A DNA stretch of 64,000 nt from Phytophthora vignae f. sp. vignae. Its lineage: Eukaryota > Oomycota > Peronosporomycetes > Peronosporales > Peronosporaceae. The stretch spans positions 434,001-498,000 of the forward strand of contig JABJUM010000029.1 in assembly GCA_016169955.1 (NCBI GenBank). Reading direction: 5' to 3'. The translations under genes were made by a program, and so were the position numbers. Under the pieces are notes generated by a model, which was given only the letters and a program-made list of their open reading frames with translations, had not been told where the DNA came from and did no database searches. How positions within the stretch are numbered: the first letter of the stretch is position 1; every line of letters starts with the position of its first letter. Shown here one piece after another: positions 32,052-43,040 of this stretch.

Positions 32052-35000
32052 ATGCCCGCTGGGCGACAAGGTGAAAACGCGCAGCAAAATCCTCCACAAC
32101 AAGCCGCTGGGGGACAAAGTCAACATGCTCAGCAACATCCTCCACAACAAGCTGTAAGGAAGGTTGCCGGAGGCGGAAAAGCACCGAAGTATGATGAAGA
32201 AGGTGGATTTGATTTGTATCGGGCGCGATTGGAGTCTTTCTTGAGGCAGCGCGATTGCTGGGAGGTGGTAACCGGTAATGAAGGGCCAGATGCCAATGAT
32301 GCTTTGCGAAATCGGTTGTATGAGGAGCGCAACCTCTTTGCTCGTGACGCGCTATTGTCTGGCCTCCTGTCCAAGGACGCTAAGAAGGTTTGCACGTTGA
32401 CACGCGCTAGTGAAATGTGGACGACCTTTGTGCGTGACAAGACGAAGATTGACTATGCCAATAGCATTCGCGTCCGTGGAAAGCTGTATGGGGCGAGGTA
32501 CCAGAGAGGCATGAACATGGATAAACTCCTGGAAGATCTGGAGGACCTCAGACGACAATTGCGAAACATGAATAGGCCTATTGATGATGAAGAAATGGCC
32601 AGTATCATTTTGACAGCAGTGGAATCGACACACAGGACGGTGGTTAGAATGTTTAATCAGGATGAAAATCCTCCCGACCTGAATAGAGTTTTGAATACTC
32701 TGCGAGGGGAAGCAGAGATCGACAACGCGGAGAATGAGCTTGTGGGCGGTAAGGAAGATGGGGAGGAGGACAAGAAGCTGATTGGGTCAATGAAGCGGGG
32801 CAAGGGCAAGCAGCCACAAAAGGACAAACTACCCAAGAAGAAGGGTGGAGGAAAGAAACCTTATGTGGAGACCCGAAAGTGCCATTATTGCGGCAAGAAG
32901 GGTCATTTGCAAGCTATCTGTAAGTTTCGTCTAGCTGATTTGAAGAAGAAGCAGAATAATTCGGACAACGACGATGACAGCGAGGCAGGTAGAGCCCCAA
33001 CCAAGAAAAAGATGAAGAAGTCTGACACCGTGGGTTTGATGCGGTGGACGAAGAATTCGGTCCGACGTGAAAGTATTGGCATGATACAAGCGGTGGAGGA
33101 CCGTATGGCAATGGCTACTACTTCGAATCTTCACCCACACGAGTGGATGTTGGACACTGGTACTGGGGTACATGTCTGCACGTCTGAATCTGCATTTAAC
33201 TTTCTCGGAGAAGATGAAGACATGGCATTTCTTGACTGGAAAGGTCACTGTGAAAGTTCGGATGGGATGGGGTTAGTTCGTGTTTGCACCGGAAACAGCC
33301 ACGCTGATGCTGGACCGGGTGAAATCATGATATTGGAGCTGCATGAAACACGATACTCCCCGAATGGCCCAACCAATTTGATCTCGCAGGAAAGATTGGA
33401 GCAAGATGGTTGGGAACCATCGACACCACGAGCTAATAGTCCTGAAGATAGAGTGACGTACTTCACTCACCCGTGTCGTCCAGCGGAACGGCTGGTGTTT
33501 AAGAAGCGGCGTGGTCGGTACTGGTTAGACACCACTGAAGTTGAGAACTGTGTTGCAGCCGTCACGCCGGCACTGGACAAGCTCATGTTGTGGCACATGC
33601 GTTTTGCACACCAAAATATCGAAGCGATGAGGAAAATGGTCGAGAAGGAGATGGTTGAGGGCATGGATTCTCTTACTTTAGCGGATTTCAAGGGCCCGTT
33701 TCGCTGTATTGCATGTCAGCGTGCCAAGCAACGGCGGAAGACATACAAACGACACCAAAAGAGGCAGAAACAGTGTTTTGCTCGCATTATGTCTGATGTG
33801 TGCTACGTTGGAGAGCTGACGCCTGGTGGAAATCTGTATTTTCAGATCATTCAAGATGAAGCCTCGAGATTTAAGTGGTGCTTCCTGTTGAAGTCCATGG
33901 ACGAAGCTTCTCCTAATATCATTAATTTGATTCGAAAGCTGGAGAAGGAGGATGAGATCAAAGTCTTCTCAAGCGATCAAGGGAAGGAGTTTGTAAACAA
34001 AGCTCTGATAAGATTTCTTGATGATCATGGAATTGAGCTTCTGACCACCAATGCGTATACACCCGAAGAAAACTGTTTGGTGGAGAAGTTGAATTGCACT
34101 CTGATGGGTAAAGTGCGAGCAATTGGTGAAGCAGCAGCTCTTCCCTTTTGTCTTTGAGGTGAAGTGCTGGGGTACGTGATTGAAGTGGACAACATGAGTG
34201 CTACCAAGGCTCTCAATGGGATTACCCCGTTTGAAAAGCTTTACGGGCAGAAACCTGAAGTAAGTGACCTACACGTCTGTGGGTGCGTAGTGTTCCACCA
34301 CATACCGAAGAAAAAGCAGAAAAGCAAACTCAACATGCGCGCGGATCCTGGTCTTTTTCTTGGTTACGCAAAGTCATCGCTTGGCTATCGCATCCTCGAT
34401 TTGCGTACGGGGAAACTGATTGAGCGCAGGGATGTGGTGTTTCACGAAGACATCACTGCTGAGCCAAACTATGTCAGAGACTTAATTGACAAGACGTACT
34501 TTGGGAAAGAAATGGAGCTACCGACCTCTATCGATTTTGTGCACATCCCTGTAAGCCGTGTGCTCCTACCCGAGGATATGCAAATCGACAGCGATGACGA
34601 AGTGGAGAGTGAAGAAACAGAGCCCATGGATGTAGACGAGGAATTTTACGACGCACGAGATGGCAGTGAAGATGACTCAAACATCGCCGAGGACTCCAGT
34701 GACAGTGACAGTAGCGATGATGACAGTGACTTCGATGATGATGATGCCTTTAGCGATGCCATGAATGTCGACGACGATGCTCACCCTGCTAATGCTGATG
34801 ATAGTGGGAGTTTGGCACCCGACGCGAGTACGGCTCCTCACCCGGGGGGCGACAGCCCTGAGAGTGCTAGTGCTGGGGAGGCAGCTGCCCATAGTGCGCC
34901 CGGAAGTAGTGGGAGATCCGCTAGTGCTCGTGTCGATCGTACGCCCGGAGTTAGTGGGAGATCTGGACAACGAAAGGTTTTTGCAACTCCTACGCGTAGA

Positions 35001-36734
35001 TCTACCCGAGTTCGCCGTCAAACGCAGAGGTACAGTCCGAGCAGATGGACGATGGCGCAGACAATTTTGCAGTGTATGATGATTGCTGTCGTGAGTAGCT
35101 TGCTGATCCCCACGAGTGTGCGAGAAGCGCTCGCGTCGGAGCATGCTGCGCAGTGGCAACGTGCAATGGATGATGAGTACGAATCGCTTATGGCGAATGG
35201 AACGTGGATTTTGGTACCTAGACCAAAGTCGACACGGGACAATCCTGTGAATGTGCTAAGTTGCCTCTGGGTGCTAACGCTAAAACGGAATGAAAAGGGA
35301 ATGATTGACCGACACAAGGCAAGACTCGCGATAAAAGGCTACAGGCAGAAGTATGGAATAGACTACTTGGAGACATACTCGCCAGTGGTGCGGATTGAGT
35401 CGGTGCGATTGATTTTGCTTCTAGCGCTGCTACTTGGATTGGATGCTCGACAGATAGACTTCATCACAGCGTTTCTGAACGGAGTGCTGAGTGGCGTGAA
35501 GATTTACATGGAACAGCCCGAGGGGTATGATGACGGTACTGGTAGAGTGTGCATGCTGTTAAAAGGCCTGTACGGTCTGAAGCAGGCATCACGCATATGG
35601 AACCAAACACTTCACAAGCACTTGGAAGCGCTTGGATTTCAGAAGTGTACCTTCGATGCTGGTATATACTGGAAGCGCGGCGACAACAACATTATCTACG
35701 TCACGGTCTATGTCGACGACTTGGTGATCGTCGGCGACACTGCGGACATTGACAAGGTGGTGAAGGATCTCGGCACCAAGTTCAAGTTGAAAGACTTGGG
35801 GCGCGTCAGATTCTTACTTGGCATGGAGATCAACTATGAACCAGGAAATATGCTGTGTATTTCGCAGACGTCGTACGTAGACCGATTGTTGGAGAAGTTT
35901 GGTATGGCAAAGGCAAGGACAGTGAGGTCTCCGCAGATGCAAAACGAGCCGACGCTAAAAGTAGAGAAGAACCCAGCTCTGATCAACGACCCGAAGCTAC
36001 CTTATCGCGAAATTGTTGGCTCTTTGCAATACCTGGTGCATTGTAGTAGACCGGATTTGGTCAATGTGGTGAGAACGCTTGGGAGGTACGGTGGTGCATA
36101 CACCAAGGAGAACTTCAGGCTAGCTCAACGAACACTACGGTACCTGCGAGGCACCAAGAATTTGGGTTTGGTGTATCGGTATGAAGATATTGGAAGTGAG
36201 GGTGTGGTAATTGACGCATTTGCGGATGCGGATCATGCTGGATGTCCTGACTCGAGCAAGTCCGTGAGCGGATGGGTGCTGCGATTGAATGGTAATGCCT
36301 GGCACTGGCAGAGTAAGAAGCAGGGCAGTGTGGCCGATGACACATGTGCTGCAGAGCTGATCTCCGCGCACAAGTGCACGAAGGAGATCAAGTGGGCCCA
36401 ACTTCTGCTGAAAGACATCCAGATGCCACAGAAGAAGGAAGCGACGTTATTTTGCGATAATCAGAGTGTTATTCATGAGGTCGCAAACAACGGCAACTCT
36501 CAGAACCAGAAGCATTTGGCCAAGAAGACGAGATCTATTGCTGAAATGGTGGATCGTGGAAAGCTGGTTCTAGAGTATGTACCGAGTGCGAAGAATGTTG
36601 CGGACATTTTTACCAAAGCATTGGGACCGTGTGTGTTTGAGCGTCTGCGCGACAAGCTCAATCTCGAAGATGTCTGCAAGCTTGGCAGCAGCGCTAAGAG
36701 TGACTGTGTGCTATTGCGCCGAGGCGTGAGGTGA
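32052..36734 (+). pseudogene. copia A gag-pol polyprotein with one in-frame TGA
   Basis: One frame from ATG 32052 to TGA at 36732-36734, broken only by TGA at 34155-34157, where copia B has TGG (Trp of CLWGEVLGY). Order: gag; zinc knuckle CHYCGKKGHLQAIC (about residue 277); aspartic protease MLDTGTGVHVC (about 367); pre-integrase HMRFAHQN...FRCIACQRAK; integrase core (MSDVCYVGE, SSDQGKEF, EENCLVEKLN); the stop; an Asp/Ser/Glu-rich linker; RT with AFLNG and YVDD (about 35711); RNase H with FADADHAGC and FCDNQS. One mutation thus separates integrase from RT. A frame this clean with nearly identical LTRs suggests very recent activity. Stop-codon readthrough is possible but I see no supporting signal. 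Confidence 0.93.
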
Positions 36735-36822
36735 ACGGTGATCGAGACCACCCGATGGCAAGCAAGACTGTGGGATTGCGAGGTTCATGTTGTGGTTTCT
36801 TTTTGAATGCATGTAGGTTTTA

Positions 36823-37950
36823 CAGTGCTGCTACAAACTATAGACGCACTCACGAATTTGCTGTAGCAACCTGAATATTATGTTTTTTAATCTGATGTTC
36901 TGGTCAATACGAGCTAAACCCAACCTGATTAGAACCCACTATCGCTCTGTGTCCGAGTCCGCAAATTAAGAAGTGTAGAAAATTTTGACAAAACCGGGGG
37001 TGTCCTAAACTATAGACGCACTTTGACCAAATGTGTAAATTTTCAAACTTAAGAGCTCATTTTTGCAATTGCTGGACATATCCTCTATTATAGAGCCAAA
37101 AGCCACCTCTACGCAAAATCTGCGCGGTCAAAACATTTTTTCTTGCGTCGTGGGGGTTCCTACACATGCCAAAAAATATGAACCCATTTTGTATGGAGAT
37201 GCGGACTCGGAGAGCTCTAGAAATGCATGGCAACGTAGATTTCATAACCTAGCTGGTCTAATCTCTTTATTCACGTCTTGGCAACACACGCATACGCCCA
37301 AAAGTGGTAGTCTATGTAGATTCTTCGCCCAAACCTCCTGGGGGAAACCGGCATCATAACTCAAAGTTGTTACACTTAATTTTTGTATGGGCAGGATGAT
37401 TTTGGGGGTGGTTTTCGAGGTAGTCAAATTTGCCGGAGGTTTGGGCGAAGAATCTACATAGACTACCACTTTTGGGCGTATGCGTGTGTTGCCAAGACGT
37501 GAATAAAGAGATTAGACCAGCTAGGTTATGAAATCTACGTTGCCATGCATTTCTAGAGCTCTCCGAGTCCGCATCTCCATACAAAATGGGTTCATATTTT
37601 TTGGCATGTGTAGGAACCCCCACGACGCAAGAAAAAATGTTTTGACCGCGCAGATTTTGCGTAGAGGTGGCTTTTGGCTCTATAATAGAGGATATGTCCA
37701 GCAATTGCAAAAATGAGCTCTTAAGTTTGAAAATTTACACATTTGGTCAAAGTGCGTCTATAGTTTAGGACACCCCCGGTTTTGTCAAAATTTTCTACAC
37801 TTCTTAATTTGCGGACTCGGACACAGAGCGATAGTGGGTTCTAATCAGGTTGGGTTTAGCTCGTATTGACCAGAACATCAGATTAAAAAACATAATATTC
37901 AGGTTGCTACAGCAAATTCGTGAGTGCGTCTATAGTTTGTAGCAGCACTG
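36823..37950. mobile_element. 1128-bp fold-back element with 518-bp arms, TA target
   Basis: Including the flanking TA, 36821-37338 and 37435-37952 are perfect or near-perfect inverted copies of 518 bp with a 96-bp spacer. Ends are CAGTGCTGCTACAAACTATAG, the TA at each side is the target duplication, and a second CTATAGACGCACT motif lies inside each arm (about 37009). TA target and CAGTG ends fit Tc1/mariner-type MITEs. It carries no gene; identical 62-codon frames in the two arms are by-products. It lies between the copia A pol stop and its 3' LTR. Confidence 0.92.
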
Positions 37951-38006
37951 TACTACTCGAGTGTGCGCATGATCGGTAGTGTTCTGCATCCACAGCGAAG
38001 TGGGAG

Positions 38007-38241
38007 TACGAGACTTGGCTGCGAGCCAGGTCGCTGCGGCTGCAGGAACACGCTTGCGGAGTGTGTGTCCCGCAGTTAGGTTGAAGTGGTGGTTGTGAGT
38101 GACGGTGACTGGAAGGGAGAATTCTGGAGAGAGGTCCGCGGACTTCTAGGAATTGCTCGTGCACGAGTGCACTCCCTACGTTGCAGGGACCAGTATAGTC
38201 AAAGTAGGTCTACGGGGGTTTTGAGGCTTGCGAAGCTTTCC
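38007..38241 (+). repeat. 3' LTR of copia A, left part
   Basis: First 235 bp of the LTR, ending with the TTTCC target site (38237-38241) of gypsy A. A purine-rich tract GCGAAGTGGGA (37996-38006) directly before it is the likely polypurine primer. Confidence 0.93.
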
Positions 38242-38614
38242 TGTAACGGGGTTACACGAATGTTACCCGAAGGGTTACGAAGTGTGACACACACAGGCTT
38301 GTGTGGTGCACACTGTCTAACCTATTTCAGTAGGAGAATCAGTACATGGCTTCAGAGCCACAGATTGTGCATATGACTAGGGTTCACTATGCTAGATAGT
38401 GAACCAGATACATTTACACCGAAGGCGGCTCTGCCGCGATAAGGAGAAATACATTCAGTTTGAGATTCACAGTAAAGAGTTAAGGGTTGACTCTTGGAGT
38501 CCGTAAGGAGTACGGACTCGTGCGTTCTGGTATTAGAACGGGCTTTCTTAAGCTGAGACTCTGTGAGTCTGTTACGTCTTCCTCTGACGCTAAAGCTACG
38601 GCAGCCCCGCTGCA
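38242..38614 (+). repeat. 5' LTR of gypsy A
   Basis: 373 bp, TGTAACGGGG...CCGCTGCA. Inverted short repeats in the first 30 bp (GTAACGGGGTTAC) and CGTAAGGAGTACGG in the middle could fold in the RNA. Confidence 0.93.
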
Positions 38615-38675
38615 CTTGGTAGCACTTGTAGTCAATCCGACACCTGAGTCTGCATAGACTGACCCTCTGTGGAGA

Positions 38676-39719
38676 ATGGAGCAGTTCGCTCACTTACCCC
38701 CTAACCAGCAGGATGCGCTTAAAAAGCTTATGTCCTTGCTGGGCCCGGAGGGCGTGACGCAACTTGCGCAGCAAGGCCCGGACGCGGTGAACGCGCGTCT
38801 CGAGGCGTTCTCAAGCTACGAGAATGCTCTGTTAGAGCACCTCCAGCAGAGGATGGCAACGGCCGCGGCGCCCCAAGCGCCCGCTACGTCGTCCGACGCG
38901 GGAACAAGACCCAAGCCGCTCATGTTGAGCGTGAAGACCTTCGAAGGCAAGGAAGGGGAAAGCTTAATGCTTTGGACCCGTGAAGTCGAGATGGCTATGA
39001 GCTCAGCTCTACTCCGGACGGAGTCGCAGCGCGTGGCGCTAGCTATCTCAAAGCTCGGTGGGCGAGCGAGAGAGTGGGCACTGACGTCAGGGACGTCGGT
39101 CGACACGGCCTTCCCGACATGGGACCAGCTGAAGCAGCAGTTGTCCCGAGTGTTCGCTCCGCCTAACGAGGCGTATCGCGTACGCTCGCGCTTCCTGGCT
39201 ACCCGTCAGGGCAAGAAGGAGTTGGTGGACTATGTCCAGGAGTTGAGAACTCTCATTGCGGGCATGTCTGCCGATCCTCTGGCTGAGGTAGTCACCGTCA
39301 CGGTGTTTATGGAGGGACTTCGCACTGGCGTTGCCAGGACGGAGGTATTCCGTACTCACCCAAGCTCTTTTGAAGAGGCTGTGAGCATCGCGTTGAACGC
39401 GGAGCACAACTTTAAGTCGTCAAGACTTGGGTGGAGCGCTCCTCACACCAGTTCGTCGAACGGTCCGGAGCCTATGGACCTCAGCTATGCTGAAGACGAA
39501 GAAGCCGAGCTTCGTGCTGCTGAGCAGCGGCGCGGCATCCGCCGGTGCTTTATCTGTGGTGACACGCGTCACCTGCGCGCAGGATGTCCTCTGCGCTTCC
39601 AGCGCCACGCTTCGGCAAGCCGCTCTTCGGGTTCGAGCCAGGGTTCTGGTTCGTCTCGGGGAAACAGAAAACCCAGTAGGCGCGGGGCGGCCTACTGGGG
39701 AAGAACTAAGTTCTATTGA
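38676..39719 (+). CDS. gypsy A gag
   Basis: 347 residues, ATG to TGA, intact. Capsid-like helical region (about 80-260) with the retrotransposon gag signature (W...Q..L.R.F near TWDQLKQQLSRVFAPP). A single CCHC zinc knuckle, CFICGDTRHLRAGC, near residue 291. The C-terminus is Ser/Gly/Arg-rich. The pol frame overlaps its last 290 nt in the +1 register, as also in gypsy B, so pol is probably made by frameshifting or a separate start. Confidence 0.9.
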   Translation: MEQFAHLPPNQQDALKKLMSLLGPEGVTQLAQQGPDAVNARLEAFSSYENALLEHLQQRMATAAAPQAPATSSDAGTRPKPLMLSVKTFEGKEGESLMLWTREVEMAMSSALLRTESQRVALAISKLGGRAREWALTSGTSVDTAFPTWDQLKQQLSRVFAPPNEAYRVRSRFLATRQGKKELVDYVQELRTLIAGMSADPLAEVVTVTVFMEGLRTGVARTEVFRTHPSSFEEAVSIALNAEHNFKSSRLGWSAPHTSSSNGPEPMDLSYAEDEEAELRAAEQRRGIRRCFICGDTRHLRAGCPLRFQRHASASRSSGSSQGSGSSRGNRKPSRRGAAYWGRTKFY

Positions 39720-40205
39720 GCCTCGGAGAGGTGGAGGTCGACAGGACTTAGCCCCGAAGAGACCCGTACTCTATAACACGGAACGTGTATGCAAGCCGGG
39801 CTTGCTAGTTGTCCAGGCTTGGGTGAAGGGCTTCACAAAGCCATGGACGATTTTGATCGATTCGGGAGCGTCGGGTAATTACGCCCGACGTTCCACGATG
39901 GACGGGAGTCAGCTTTATGCTGAGGCGCTGATAGCGCGTGGGAGTGACATCGTCACTGTTCGTCTCGTGTCACGGTGCCTAAAGTCCCTGTGGACTTGGG
40001 CGTGAAGTTTTTGAATTTTGATAGCGTGGAACGCTGTCTGGTCTTAGACCTCGATTCGAGATATGATCTCATTCTTGGCATGGCGTGGCTTGAGCGCCAC
40101 GAGCCTTGGATCGATTGGAGATCGAAGACCCTTGGTGCTACGCACTTCTCTCCTGGCGGAGCATTGGCGAGTCATGAACCCACCTCTGCTAGGAAGCAGG
40201 CGCTT
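39427..40205 (+). pseudogene. gypsy A protease region, two deletions
   Basis: Frame 1, 39427-40005, holds the aspartic protease active site LIDSGASGNYARR (about 39855-39895). A 13-nt deletion near 39967, relative to gypsy B, moves the rest (RYDLILGMAWLERHEP) into frame 0, and a 2-nt deletion near 40199 returns it to frame 1. The result is an uninterrupted frame-1 RT downstream but a broken protease. Confidence 0.85.
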
Positions 40206-43035
40206 TTGGCGCGAGCACTGGACCGAGTCGGTCAATGTGCTAGACATCGGAGTTTCCGAGTTGGTGGACACTGCGTGTGTCGAGAACGAGCGTTCCGAGC
40301 GTGGCTCGTGGACGGCAGGTGGAGCGGCACGAATTCCGCTGAGCGGGTGTGCGCCTGAGGGCAACGCCCTGCTGTATTCAAGTGAAGACAAGGTCGGCAT
40401 GGAGCCGAGGAGCCATGGGCGAGGCCCGGCTGATGAAGGATGTGGAGCGGCACTAATTCCGCTGAGCGGGTGTGCGTCTGAGGGCGACGCCCTGCTGCGT
40501 GCCGGTGAAGGCGCGGTCAACAGGAAGTCGAGTGAAGATGGGCGTTGCCCGGATCAAGGATGTGGAGCGGCACTAATTCCGCTGAGCGGGTGTGCGTCTG
40601 AGGGTGACGCCCTGCTGCGTGCCAGCGGCGGCGCGGTCGGCACGATGCCGAAGGACAAGGGGCTTTGCCCGGATGAAGATCGTGGAGTGGCACGTAATCC
40701 ACTGAGTGGAGGCTGCGGGTCGTGCAGCCCTTCGCTGAGTGTCGGTAAAGACACTGGAGCTCCTCTGGAGCTGAATGAGGTGGTGACACCTGGCGTCAAG
40801 AAGCACGCGAAATCACGGAGCTCTTCTGGGCGGACAGTGTCCATGAAGAGGAGGCAGCGCCGCAAAGCGCTGGCTGCGCGACGCAAGGCGTCTGCAGTCT
40901 CACGAGTCGAGAAGGGCGTGTCGAGCGGTGAGGCTCCGCGCGAGAGCGAGCAGCTCTACACACTCGTGAATGGAGTGACGGGCGATGTCGATGGAGGCAT
41001 TAACCTCGACGACTTGCCCTCACTATCTGCTCTCCTAGAGCTGGACGAGATGTCCTTGGCCGAGTTCGGCGATGCCTTGAAGGCTGGCGACTTGGCTGAG
41101 GTGGTGGTCATACGACCTGAAGAAGAGTTAAACTCGTCCTCGCTTCTGGATGAAGCTGTCCTGGAGGACACCAAGAAGGCGCTGAATGCGCGGAGTGGAT
41201 CGGCGATCCTGAAGGACCCGTCGGATCCACTGTATCCGGTGGTACGGGAGTACCAGGATGTGGTCTCGAAGGAACCGCCCTCGGGGCTACCTCCGGACCG
41301 AGGTGTTCGACATGAAATCGATCTCGTTCCGGGAACGAAGTACTGCGTGACGAGGCAGTGGCCCTTGCCGAAGGAGCAGTGTGACGTCATTGACGCGTTC
41401 TTCCGTGCGAAGCACGAGGCGGGCATGGTGCGTGAAAGTAAGTCTCCGCACTCAACGCCGACATTCTGTGTCAGAAAGCCGAATGGCAAGTGGCGTATCG
41501 TGCATGCTTTCAACAAGCTGAATGCCGCCACCATTCCGGCGCAGACGCCAATTCCTCGGAAGGACGTTCTTCAGAACAACATGGCAGGATGTACGATGTA
41601 CAGTGCGCTCGACTTGGTCGATGGCTACTACCAATTGCTCATGAGGACGAGCGACATTCCTCTCACTGCGGTGAGTACTCCGAGCGGCATGCTCTGGGAG
41701 TGGTTGGTGATGCCCCAAGGGCTTTCGAACGCGCCAGCGACGTTTAATCGTCTTGTGACGCAGCTCTTCAGGCCCCACCGGGCGTACGCGCAAACGTACT
41801 TCGATGACATCTTTGTCCACAGTCGTGCGGAGCACGGAAAGACTGATATGGAGAACCATGTCGAGCACCTGCGTGCTGTGCTCGAATGCATGCGTCAAAA
41901 CAAGTTGTACGCCAACATTGACAAATGCATCTTCGGAGCGGAAGAGATCCCCTTCTTAGGGTGCTTCATCGGGAAGCGTGGCCTGAGGGCCGACCCGGTC
42001 AAGGTCAAGGCCATTGTTGACTGGCCGGTTCCCAAGAACCAGAAGGACCTTCGCAAGTGGCTTGGCTTGGCCAATTACTTGCACAAGTACAGCGAGAACT
42101 ACGCTGAGATGGCTCGGCCACTCTCCAATCTCCTGAAGAAGGGCGCGGAGTGGTGTTGGGACACCGAGCATCACGATGCGTTCGCGGCAATTAAGGATAG
42201 TCTCCTTCATGCGCCTATTCTGGCTCTGCCAGACCCCGCTCGTCCGTTTAGTGTCGTCTGTGACGCCTCGGACTTTGCCATCGGCTGTGCACTGCTGCAA
42301 GCAGACGCCGAGGGGCGCGAGCGCGTGGTGGCGTTCGAATCTCGCCAGCTGAAGGCTGCGGAGAAGAACTATCCTGTCCATGACAAAGAGCTACTTGCGA
42401 TGAAGTATGCGCTCGTCAAGTTCAGGGTTCACCTGTTGGGCTCTCAGCCGTTCGTGATTTACACGGATCATGCGTCGTTACGCACTGCGACTCAGTCGCC
42501 TCATCTCTCGCAAAGGATGGCCCGATGGCTCTCTTTCTTCGCGGAGTACAACTTCGAGGTGAAGTACAAGCCTGGCAGGCAGAATGTCCTCGTGGACGCG
42601 CTGTCGCGCAGGCCGGATTATGAGCTGGCTCATGTAACGACCGTGACTTCGTCATTACCGGATCTGATCCGAACGGCTTATGCCAAGGATGACACTTGTG
42701 TCGCGTTGCTGAAGGCTCTGGGGAGCAAGGAGTTTCAAGACTCGGACATTGAATTGTCGGCGCGTGTGCGCGCGCGTTTGCATCGCTACACCCTCGATGG
42801 TGGCCTGCTGTTCTACAGCACTGGCTCCGAGGACACGCCTCGCGTGGTCATTCCTCATGATGAGGACCTTAAGTATCGTATCCTCTACGAGGCCCACGAC
42901 ACGCCGGTGGATGGCCATCTTGGCCGTGAGAAGACCTACAGCTCGGTGAGCACCCACTACTGGTGGCCGAAGATGTACAAGTGGACGAGCACTTACGTGC
43001 GCACGTGCGAGACGTGCCAGCGAGTGAAGTCGTCC
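40206..43035 (+). CDS. gypsy A reverse transcriptase, RNase H and integrase zinc finger
   Basis: Part of the long frame 40063-43164. A linker with 120-bp tandem repeats is followed by RT with YQLLMRTSDIPLTA and YFDDIFVHS (about 41798), thumb, RNase H with FSVVCDASDFAIG (about 42245) and YTDHASLR, then the integrase HHCC finger (HDTPVDGHLG, then CETCQRVKSS, about 42895-43025). RT and RNase H copy the RNA into cDNA. The frame breaks at a C7 run (43034-43040) that has one more base than the gypsy B equivalent. All catalytic residues I can check are present. Confidence 0.9.
40438..40677 (+). repeat. 120-bp tandem repeats in the protease-RT linker
   Basis: Two adjacent units (40438-40557, 40558-40677) and a more divergent one before them (from about 40315). 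Each encodes a repeat beginning GCGAALIPLSGCASEGDALLR. Gypsy B has one unit here, so copy number varies between elements. Confidence 0.8.
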
Positions 43036-43040
43036 CCCCC

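Noticed and set aside
37057..37716. Two identical 62-codon frames in opposite orientations
   Set aside because: Produced by the perfect inverted arms of the fold-back element.
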